Positions 18,780-24,965 of a DNA stretch of 24,965 bases are shown here, one piece after another (the stretch's first letter is position 1; each line of letters opens with the position of its first letter). The position numbers and the translations under genes are program-made. Source of the DNA: Oxalobacteraceae bacterium (lineage in GTDB: Bacteria; Pseudomonadota; Gammaproteobacteria; Burkholderiales; Burkholderiaceae_D); NCBI GenBank assembly GCA_003537575.1, contig DPRS01000025.1, forward strand, positions 70,870 to 95,834, written 5' to 3'. Below the pieces are notes generated by a model, which was not told where the DNA came from, searched no databases, and saw nothing but the letters and a program-made list of their open reading frames with translations.

Positions 18780-18814
18780 GCCAAGACTGGTCAGGCAGAG
18801 GATCCGGCCTGCCG

Positions 18815-21136
18815 TCAGGCAGCCACGCGGAAACGCGACACCGAATTCTTGAGTTCTTCGGCCAGTCGCGTCAGTTCGCGAATCGACTCGGCGGTCTGTT
18901 GCGTGCCTTCCTGGGTATGTTCAGTCACCGTCAGGATATTCTGGATGCTCTGCGCCACGCCATTGGCCGAGGTAGCCTGCTGCTCGGTCGCGGCAGAAAT
19001 ACCCTGAATCAGTTCCGCCAGCTGGTTCGACACGCGCCGGATATCCGACAGTGCGGTACCGGCCGCATCCGACAGCTTGGCTCCCTCGACCACACCCTGC
19101 GTGGATTTCTCCATAGCGGCCACGGCGTCGTGCGTATCGGTCTGAATGGTGCGCACCAGCGCGCCGATCTGCTTGGTCGCTTCAGCCGAGCGTTCCGCCA
19201 GCCGCTGCACTTCTTCCGCCACCACCGAGAAGCCGCGTCCGGCTTCACCGGCCGAGGCCGCCTGGATCGCCGCGTTCAGCGCCAGCACGTTGGTCTGTTC
19301 GGTAATGTCGGAAATCAGTTCGGTAATTTCGCCGATTTCCTGGGACGATTCGCCCAGACGCTTGATTCGCTTCGAAGTTTCCTGGATCTGGTCGCGAATT
19401 TCATGCATGCCCTTGATGGCGTTTTCCACTGCGCGGGATCCCTCTTCCGCCGCCGTCACAGACTGCCGCGCAACTTCCGCGGATTCGTTCGCCGACTTGG
19501 AAACGTCGGTAATCTGGACCGCCATTTCCAGCACGGCCTGGCCGGTTTCCTGAATGTCGCGCGACTGCTTTTGCGACGCCACCAGCAGTTCGGTGGAAAT
19601 GTTCTGCGCCTGAGTGGATGCGGTAGTCACCTGTTCGGCGGTATTGGTCACGCGGCCGACCAGGATGCGCAGCTCTTCCACGGTGTAGTTAACCGAGTCG
19701 GCGATCGCGCCGGTGATGTCTTCCGACACCGTCGCCTGCACCGTCAAGTCGCCGTCCGCCACTTCCTGCAGTTCGTTCATCAGCCGCAGAATCGCCGCCT
19801 GATTCTGGTCATTGGTGCGCTTGGCTTCCTCTTCCTGCATCTGCGCCTGCAGACGCTGGTTTTCCGCTTCATGACGCTGCTCTTCCGCTTCCTTGGTGCG
19901 GTTGCGGCTGTCCTGCAGCACGACCAGCGCGACGCCGACTGCCGCGACCAGCGCCAGAATGGTGAACAGCGCCATGGCGAAGAAGGATACGCTGAAGGAG
20001 TTCTGCTCGGAGCGATAGGCTTCCTGCAGGGCCGTCAGGCTTTGCTTGAGCGCCTCGTTCTCACTGAAGACCGACTGTTCCGCCTTTTTGGCGGCAATGA
20101 AATTCTGCACGTTGCCGCGAATGCCGGCGACTGCTTTCTGGTATTCGGCGAAGACGGCCTGCAGTTCCAGAAGCTTTTCACGGGTGTCGGCATCGCGCGT
20201 CGCGCCCAGGCGCATAACTTCGCTGCCGTTCAGCAAGCCCTCGATAATGTCATTAAAGGTATTGGTATCCTTGCCGAGCTGGAACGCGGTTTCCGGGTTC
20301 ATGCCTTGCGCGGTCAGAAACGCGTTGGCGCTGCGCGCCAGGCGCTGGGTCAGCATCACCAGCTGGCTGGAAGAGGAAATCTCGCGTGCGGCGGCGCCGC
20401 CCTGAGCTTTAAGGGTGGCAACCTGGTCAGCCAGTTCCAGCATGTCCGGAGAAATGCCGTTCATTTTCTTCAGAGTAGCGCCAAAACCGATCAACTCGCC
20501 CTGCAGCTTCAGGATGACGCTGGCCGAGCTTTCGGTCTGGTCCCAGGCGCGCAGGGTATCTTCCACCACGCGCTTCATGGCCTGGCCAGGCGCGCCGATG
20601 GTGCGCCCCTGGTATTGGCCGCCGTTGTTCAGGATATTCAGGTCGGCTTGCAGGGCGTCGCGGCTTTCCTTCAATTGGCGGAATGCCTCTTCGTTGCCCT
20701 GGATCGCATTCGGCGCCGCCTTGCCGATACGCTGGGAGTGCATCAGCGCTTCGGCGGCAATCTGGGTCTGGGTCGCCGCCAGCGAAGTGCCGCGCGAATT
20801 GGCCCACGCAAAAATTGCAGCCAGCACCAGCGACAGGCCAAGCACCAGCAACAGGATGCGGACCTGCTCCTGCAGCGGCATCGTGCCGATGAATGGCAGG
20901 CGGAGATTGCCGCTCCGTTGCAACACGTCGCCGATGAAGGTCGCATCCGGATTGGGCGCAGACTGGTAATCGGAAACCTGCCTGCTCTCCGAAGCGGTCT
21001 GGCTGGCGGCGGCACTCAGCGGCTTGTATTCGGCAATCTGCTCTTCAGACATGTCTTCGCCATGCTCTGCCGCATCATTGCCTTGCGCCGCTTTATTACC
21101 TTTGGATAAAAATGGTACCTTGAACGCCATTGCCAT
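18815..21136 (-). CDS. pilJ: PilJ, type IV pilus methyl-accepting chemoreceptor
   Basis: PilJ is the inner-membrane receptor of the Pil-Chp pathway; in Pseudomonas it monitors pilin and pilus state. The 773 residues comprise a long cytoplasmic N-tail (about 90 residues), TM1 at about 92-113, and a periplasmic region with two PilJ-type repeats (LMHSQRIGKAA and VMLTQRLARSA). TM2 lies at about 380-406, followed by a coiled-coil linker and HAMP, then an MCP signalling hairpin whose tip includes EVQRLAERSAEATKQIGALV. The N-tail is longer than I would expect for the family. The ATG at 21136 is favoured over the ATG two codons on because AGGAG lies 8 nt upstream. It follows pilI by 54 bp. No methyltransferase gene adjoins it. 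Confidence 0.95.
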   Translation of the reverse strand: MAMAFKVPFLSKGNKAAQGNDAAEHGEDMSEEQIAEYKPLSAAASQTASESRQVSDYQSAPNPDATFIGDVLQRSGNLRLPFIGTMPLQEQVRILLLVLGLSLVLAAIFAWANSRGTSLAATQTQIAAEALMHSQRIGKAAPNAIQGNEEAFRQLKESRDALQADLNILNNGGQYQGRTIGAPGQAMKRVVEDTLRAWDQTESSASVILKLQGELIGFGATLKKMNGISPDMLELADQVATLKAQGGAAAREISSSSQLVMLTQRLARSANAFLTAQGMNPETAFQLGKDTNTFNDIIEGLLNGSEVMRLGATRDADTREKLLELQAVFAEYQKAVAGIRGNVQNFIAAKKAEQSVFSENEALKQSLTALQEAYRSEQNSFSVSFFAMALFTILALVAAVGVALVVLQDSRNRTKEAEEQRHEAENQRLQAQMQEEEAKRTNDQNQAAILRLMNELQEVADGDLTVQATVSEDITGAIADSVNYTVEELRILVGRVTNTAEQVTTASTQAQNISTELLVASQKQSRDIQETGQAVLEMAVQITDVSKSANESAEVARQSVTAAEEGSRAVENAIKGMHEIRDQIQETSKRIKRLGESSQEIGEITELISDITEQTNVLALNAAIQAASAGEAGRGFSVVAEEVQRLAERSAEATKQIGALVRTIQTDTHDAVAAMEKSTQGVVEGAKLSDAAGTALSDIRRVSNQLAELIQGISAATEQQATSANGVAQSIQNILTVTEHTQEGTQQTAESIRELTRLAEELKNSVSRFRVAA

Positions 21137-21190
21137 TCCTGAGTCTCCTAAAATCCAGTTATGCTGCTGCCAGACCTACGCGTCCGGCGC

Positions 21191-21766
21191 TTATAAACCC
21201 ACATGCAAAAATTGCGCATCCTGCACGATCAGCGAAAGATCGAGTGCGGTCCAGACCTGGGAGTCGCGATCGACGTATTGCCGTGGCGCCCAGGGCGTAA
21301 CGGCTTCCGCCTCGGCCGCATGCGGCCGCATGTCGGCGATGTTGCGCAAGCCCAGCACGCGTGACACCAGAATTCCGCTGTTGAAGGACAGCCCGGGCGC
21401 GAACACCACGATCCGGCTCTCGCGGTCGACCGGCGTTGCGCCCTGCCCCTGGAAGCTCGCCAGGTCGATCACGCTGACCAGGCTGCCGCGGACATTGGTC
21501 AGCCCGAGGAACCAGTCATGCGTGAGCGGCACCTTGGTGATGGCGCCGACCGAGATGATTTCGCCGGCTTCCTGCAGATTCAGCAGGCAGTAGCGCTGGC
21601 CGATCTGCACACCCAGCTGGCTGGCGTAAGGACTGGCGCCGGTACGCGCGGCTTGCATGCGCTCGACCAGTTGCGCCTGGAATTCGCGCAAGCGGGTGCG
21701 GCGCGCCAGCGCGTCGGGCTTGGCGCCGGTCTTGTCCGATACGAGATCCGGGATGGGCTGGGTCAT
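21191..21766 (-). CDS. pilI: PilI, CheW-like adaptor protein
   Basis: The 191-residue protein carries one CheW domain. GQRYCLLNLQEAGEII, VPLTHDWFLGLTNVRG and LVSVIDLASFQ follow the order of the CheW beta-barrel. It would couple the PilJ receptor to the ChpA kinase at the membrane. The first 50 residues are a polar helical extension. Gene order pilG-pilH-pilI-pilJ supports the name. The ATG at 21766 lies 10 bp after the pilH stop with no strong Shine-Dalgarno, so translation may be coupled to pilH. Confidence 0.93.
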   Translation of the reverse strand: MTQPIPDLVSDKTGAKPDALARRTRLREFQAQLVERMQAARTGASPYASQLGVQIGQRYCLLNLQEAGEIISVGAITKVPLTHDWFLGLTNVRGSLVSVIDLASFQGQGATPVDRESRIVVFAPGLSFNSGILVSRVLGLRNIADMRPHAAEAEAVTPWAPRQYVDRDSQVWTALDLSLIVQDAQFLHVGL

Positions 21767-21776
21767 GTGCAGTCAA

Positions 21777-22142
21777 TCAGCCGAGTGCGGCAATTTTCGT
21801 CAAGAGCTCCTGCGGGTCCACCGGCTTGACCACGTAGTCGCGCGCGCCCTGGCGCAGTCCCCAGATACGGTCGGTTTCCTGGTTCTTGCTGGTGCAGATG
21901 ATGATCGGCACATCCTGGGTTTCCGGATCGCGAGAGATCGCGCGGGTCACCTGGAAGCCATTCTGGCCCGGCATCACCACGTCCATCAGGATCAAGTGCG
22001 GCTTGTCCGCCTTGATCTTGGCGATGGCTTCCTCGCCGTTCTCAGCGGTCGATACCGAAAAACCGTTCTTGACCAGGATATCCGTCAGAAAGTAGCGTTC
22101 TGTCGGCGAATCATCCACGATAAGAATCTTTTTGATAGACAT
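21777..22142 (-). CDS. pilH: PilH, single-domain response regulator
   Basis: This 121-residue CheY-like protein has the complete receiver set: acidic pair D10-D11, phospho-acceptor D54 (LILMDVVMPGQNG), T84 and K107 (VVKP). In Pseudomonas PilH opposes or tunes PilG and is linked to retraction through PilT. The ATG at 22142 is preceded by AAAGG at good spacing, so the TTG two codons upstream (22148) is not needed. It lies 22 bp after pilG and 10 bp before pilI. PilG and PilH are distinguished here by order and by PilH's DSPTERYFLTDIL opening. Confidence 0.94.
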   Translation of the reverse strand: MSIKKILIVDDSPTERYFLTDILVKNGFSVSTAENGEEAIAKIKADKPHLILMDVVMPGQNGFQVTRAISRDPETQDVPIIICTSKNQETDRIWGLRQGARDYVVKPVDPQELLTKIAALG

Positions 22143-22164
22143 CTTCAACCTTTATGTCAAAAAT

Positions 22165-22566
22165 TTACTTGGAAAGTGCTTGTGCGGTATGTTCGCGTAC
22201 GGTCTTCAGCAGACTGTCCTTGGTGAACGGCTTGGTCAGATAAGCATCCGATCCCACCATCGCGCCACGCGCGCGGTCGAACAAGCCATCCTTGGAAGAC
22301 AGCATGACCACGGGCGTTGCATGAAACTTCGCGCTTTTCTTGATCAGGGCGCAGGTTTGATACCCGTCCAACCGCGGCATCAGGATGTCGCAAAAAATCA
22401 GCGAGGGCTTGTGGTCGTTCATCTTGGCCAACGCATCGAAACCGTCTTCGGCAAGGACCACCTGGTATCCGGCCTGCCCCAAGAAAATCTCGGCGGATCG
22501 TCGAATCGTGCTGCTATCGTCAATCACCATAATCTTCATACCGGCGTTATCCTGCGGTGCTGTCAT
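22165..22566 (-). CDS. pilG: PilG, single-domain response regulator
   Basis: PilG is the CheY-like output of the Pil-Chp pathway that promotes pilus extension in Pseudomonas. The 133-residue product has D16-D17, phospho-acceptor D60 (LIFCDILMPRLDG), S90 and K112 (LTKP). The ATG at 22566 is followed by a short nine-residue lead before the first strand, as in the family. It is the first gene of the operon, and a sigma-70-like promoter lies directly upstream. Confidence 0.94.
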   Translation of the reverse strand: MTAPQDNAGMKIMVIDDSSTIRRSAEIFLGQAGYQVVLAEDGFDALAKMNDHKPSLIFCDILMPRLDGYQTCALIKKSAKFHATPVVMLSSKDGLFDRARGAMVGSDAYLTKPFTKDSLLKTVREHTAQALSK

Positions 22567-22595
22567 GGCGTCTTATTCTCATGTAGATTTTGTCC

Positions 22596-22625
22596 AATAT
22601 ACGATCTCACTGTAACAAAAAGCAA
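22596..22625 (-). promoter_or_regulatory. Probable sigma-70 promoter of the pilGHIJ-chpA operon
   Basis: Read on the minus strand, TTGCTT (complement of 22620-22625) is separated by 18 bp from TATATT (complement of 22596-22601). Initiation near 22589 would give a leader of about 23 nt to the pilG ATG. The surrounding 22567-22718 region is notably AT-rich for this window. It lies between the rubredoxin stop and pilG and holds no gene. Confidence 0.5.
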
Positions 22626-22718
22626 GATGCTTTAGAACAACGATTAACCAGAGTTTTCCTTCGCCGTGGTTTTTATGCCAAAAATTACTTAAATAAATCG
22701 CAACAATGCGTTTTTATT

Positions 22719-22910
22719 TCAAATCACCACCATTTCAAAATCTTCCTTGCGCGCGCCACATTCCGGGCAAGTCCAGTTCATCGGCACATCGGCCCAGCGA
22801 GTCCCTGGCGCAATCCCTTCCTCCGGCAAACCGGCGGCTTCATCGTAAACCCAGCCGCAGATCAGGCACATCCAGGTTTTGAATTCTTCATTCGATGTTA
22901 CGTTACTCAC
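22719..22910 (-). CDS. rubA: Rubredoxin
   Basis: Rubredoxins carry one iron held by four cysteines and transfer single electrons in the cytoplasm. The 63-residue protein has both knuckles, MCLICGWVYDE (residues 14-24) and WTCPECGARKEDF (46-58), plus the family's GTRWADVP loop. The start is a GTG at 22910 with AAGGG 8 nt upstream. The partner is unknown. In many proteobacteria a rubredoxin gene stands beside thiD and hemL, as here. It is divergent from the thiD-like gene with only 56 bp between the starts. Confidence 0.95.
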   Translation of the reverse strand: MSNVTSNEEFKTWMCLICGWVYDEAAGLPEEGIAPGTRWADVPMNWTCPECGARKEDFEMVVI

Positions 22911-22966
22911 TTTAACTGCCCTTCAATCAAGTAAAATGGAAAGTTGGATATCTTAATCTACTGGCC

Positions 22967-23818
22967 GTGCAAAACCAAACATCCCCTCTCATCCTGAGCT
23001 TCAATGCCAGCGATCCGGTCGGCGCCGTCGGTTTGCAAGCCGATCTGGCTTCGTTCGCCGCCATGGGCTGCCATGGTTTGTCGGTTGTCACCGCCATTCT
23101 CATCGGCGACACCACCCGCATTGAAGACACGCAAGCCATCGATGTCGATTGCGTCGACGACCAGGCCCGCGTGGTACTGGAAGACATGCCGGTAGCGGCA
23201 TTCAAGGTCGGCGCAGTGGGCAGCATCGAAAATGTTTCAGCAATCGCCGAAATCGTTTCGGATTACCCCGACATCCCGCTGGTCCTCGATCCTTTCCTGT
23301 CGGCGCAACTCGACCAGGGCGAGGAAAGCGAGGATTTGCTGGTGGCCATCCGCGAATTGCTGATCCCGCAAACCACCCTGCTGCTGGCTTCCACCGTCGA
23401 ACTCGGGCGTCTCGCCGAAACCTGGCGCGAGCCCTCCACCGGCGACACCCTGACGGCGGATGCCATGCGCGTCATCGATCTCGGCTGCGAATATTTGTTC
23501 GTCACCGGCACCCCGACCGATGTGCACGATGTCGCCAACACCCTGTTTTCCGACAGCGGTGTGCTGCGCCAGGATAACTGGCAGCGCCTCTCCGGCTCCT
23601 TCAGCGGCGCCGGCAGCACGCTGTCGGCCACCATCGCCGCCCTGCTGGCCAACGGGCTGGATGTGCCGGAAGCAGTGTTCGAGGCGCAGGAATTCACCAT
23701 CGCGTCGCTTGCCAACGCGCACCGACTGGGCATGGGCAAACTGGTGCCCGACCGCTATTTCTGGACACGCGAACCGGAAGAGAATGCCGGCGAGGACGCT
23801 GGCAGCACGCCGCAATAG
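22967..23818 (+). CDS. thiD: Divergent ThiD-like phosphomethylpyrimidine kinase (ribokinase superfamily)
   Basis: ThiD phosphorylates HMP and HMP-phosphate for thiamine synthesis. The 283-residue product aligns with ThiD along its length but departs at key motifs. The usual AGSDPSGGAG is NASDPVGAVG (residues 13-21). The TALTAQNT block is TAILIGDT (42-49). DPVMVAKSG is DPFLSAQLD (108-116), and the catalytic GTGCTL is GAGSTL (214-219), with serine for cysteine. The C-terminus has an extra acidic tail. It could be a working ThiD variant, a related kinase, or a non-catalytic homologue. The GTG at 22967 is the best start but has no clear Shine-Dalgarno. It is 44 bp upstream of hemL and probably co-transcribed. 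Confidence 0.75.
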   Translation: MQNQTSPLILSFNASDPVGAVGLQADLASFAAMGCHGLSVVTAILIGDTTRIEDTQAIDVDCVDDQARVVLEDMPVAAFKVGAVGSIENVSAIAEIVSDYPDIPLVLDPFLSAQLDQGEESEDLLVAIRELLIPQTTLLLASTVELGRLAETWREPSTGDTLTADAMRVIDLGCEYLFVTGTPTDVHDVANTLFSDSGVLRQDNWQRLSGSFSGAGSTLSATIAALLANGLDVPEAVFEAQEFTIASLANAHRLGMGKLVPDRYFWTREPEENAGEDAGSTPQ

Positions 23819-23862
23819 AGCATCACCCCACCGATACCGATCTTTTATTTTTCAGACACAGT

Positions 23863-24965
23863 ATGACTTCAAAAAACGACATCCTCATGGAACGCGCCCA
23901 GCGCACCACCCCGGGCGGCGTGAATTCGCCGGTACGCGCCTTTCGCTCGGTCGGCGGCACGCCGCGCTTCATCACCCGCGCCGCAGGTCCCTACGTCTGG
24001 GATGCCGACGACAAGCGTTACACCGATTACATCTGCTCCTGGGGCCCGGCCATCGTCGGCCATGCCCACCCTGTAGTAGTGAAGGCGGTGCAGGAAGCGG
24101 CCGCCAAGGGCTTGAGTTTCGGCGCGCCGACCGAAGCCGAAATTGAAATCGCCGAGGAAATCTGCCGCCTGGTACCGTCTATCGAGCAGGTGCGCCTGGT
24201 ATCTTCCGGCACCGAAGCCACCATGAGCGCGCTGCGCCTTGCGCGCGGCGCCACCGGCCGCGATCTGATCGTCAAGTTCGAAGGGTGCTATCACGGCCAC
24301 GCCGATTCGCTGTTGGTAAAGGCCGGCAGCGGCTTGCTTACTTTCGGCAACCCGACCTCGGCCGGCGTGCCCGCCGATTTCGTCCAGCATACGCTGGTGC
24401 TCGACTATAACAATACGCAGCAACTGGAAGACGCCTTCGCCAAGATGGGCGATGAAATCGCCTGCGTGATCGTTGAGCCGATCGCCGGCAACATGAACCT
24501 GGTGCGCGCGACGCCGGAATTCCTCGCCACCATGCGCCGCCTGTGCACGCAGCATGGCGCGGTGCTGATCCTCGACGAAGTGATGTCAGGCTTCCGTGCG
24601 GCCCTGCATGGGGCGCAGTCGCTGTACGGCATTACTCCGGATATCACGGCGCTGGGCAAGGTGATCGGCGGCGGCCTGCCGGTGGCCGCGTTCGGCGGCA
24701 AGGCCGAGCTCATGAAGCACATGGCGCCGGTCGGCCCGGTCTACCAGGCCGGCACCCTGTCCGGCAACCCGGTGGCGGTGGCGGCCGGCATGGCTACCCT
24801 GAAGCTGATCCAGGAACCGGGCTTCTTCGAAGCCCTGTCGCGGCAAACCAGCCGCCTGGTACAGGGCTTGAGCGCCGCCGCGGCAGAAGCCGGCGTGGCA
24901 TTCTGCGGCGATTCCGTCGGCGGCATGTTCGGCATCTACTTCATGGAAAACAAACCGGACAGTTA
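23863..24965 (+). CDS. hemL: Glutamate-1-semialdehyde 2,1-aminomutase HemL (3' end beyond window)
   Basis: HemL converts glutamate-1-semialdehyde to 5-aminolevulinate, the haem precursor, using pyridoxamine/pyridoxal phosphate in the cytoplasm. The first 367 codons are present; the family is about 426 residues, so about 60 are missing beyond the edge. TTPGGVNSPVRAFRSVGG, SSGTEATMSALRLARG, CYHGHADSL, ILDEVMSGFR and the PLP lysine K266 (TALGKVIGGGLP) are all intact. The ATG at 23863 begins the typical MTSKND lead. No strong Shine-Dalgarno is seen. It follows the thiD-like gene on the same strand. Confidence 0.96.
   Translation, partial: MTSKNDILMERAQRTTPGGVNSPVRAFRSVGGTPRFITRAAGPYVWDADDKRYTDYICSWGPAIVGHAHPVVVKAVQEAAAKGLSFGAPTEAEIEIAEEICRLVPSIEQVRLVSSGTEATMSALRLARGATGRDLIVKFEGCYHGHADSLLVKAGSGLLTFGNPTSAGVPADFVQHTLVLDYNNTQQLEDAFAKMGDEIACVIVEPIAGNMNLVRATPEFLATMRRLCTQHGAVLILDEVMSGFRAALHGAQSLYGITPDITALGKVIGGGLPVAAFGGKAELMKHMAPVGPVYQAGTLSGNPVAVAAGMATLKLIQEPGFFEALSRQTSRLVQGLSAAAAEAGVAFCGDSVGGMFGIYFMENKPDS

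Noticed and set aside
18704..18784. A 27-codon N-terminal extension of chpA starting from TTG at 18784.
   Set aside because: It would place the two hairpins inside coding sequence. The ATG at 18703 has an upstream GAGGT and starts the family-like region.
16799..21109. A 1436-codon open frame on the plus strand opposite chpA and pilJ.
   Set aside because: It is antisense to two clearly real genes, spans their junction, and shows no recognisable domain. Its F/H/R/Q-rich pattern mirrors the heptad repeats and codon bias of pilJ and chpA.

Overview
The window is a moderately GC-rich (by eye), densely packed chromosomal segment from a betaproteobacterium. Gene content and order suggest the Oxalobacteraceae (Herminiimonas, Janthinobacterium or Collimonas type). 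This is inferred from protein character and synteny as I remember them; no search was run. No phage, CRISPR, rRNA or tRNA signal was found. The only repeat resembling a mobile element is a small palindromic element between pyrB and pyrC'.

Left block (57-4811, minus strand): a surface-glycan precursor set. A WbpM/CapD-type membrane nucleotide-sugar 4,6-dehydratase is followed by a phosphomannomutase/phosphoglucomutase and then by the Kdo transferase WaaA. A 9-bp hairpin separates the last two. A 380-bp gene-free spacer (4812-5191) follows, then apaH on the plus strand (5192-6013), which destroys Ap4A.

Middle block (6072-10726, minus strand): transcription probably runs yqgE, yqgF/ruvX, pyrR, pyrB, pyrC', plsC. 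ruvX/pyrR and pyrR/pyrB overlap by 14 and 8 nt. PyrB is aspartate transcarbamoylase. PyrC' is a dihydroorotase homologue that has lost nearly all its metal ligands, so it is probably a structural partner of PyrB. A cruciform-type repeat lies between the two. The photolyase gene phr (11002-12483, plus) diverges from yqgE and converges on the chemosensory cluster across a shared terminator hairpin.

Right block (12548-22566, minus strand): the type IV pilus (Pil-Chp) chemosensory operon pilG-pilH-pilI-pilJ-chpA, with a plausible promoter before pilG and the terminator after chpA. It has two response regulators, a CheW adaptor, a membrane chemoreceptor and a roughly 2050-residue hybrid kinase with five His-bearing Hpt-like modules. 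No pilK (methyltransferase) or chpB (methylesterase) is present. The pilJ-chpA gap holds two strong GC hairpins instead.

Right end: a rubredoxin gene (minus) diverges from a sequence-divergent thiD-like kinase gene (plus). hemL, for glutamate-1-semialdehyde aminotransferase, follows and is cut by the window edge.

No clearly new defence or mobile system was found. The items most worth checking are the divergent ThiD-like protein, the hairpins replacing pilK, the pseudo-dihydroorotase with the repeat beside it, and the large multi-Hpt kinase.
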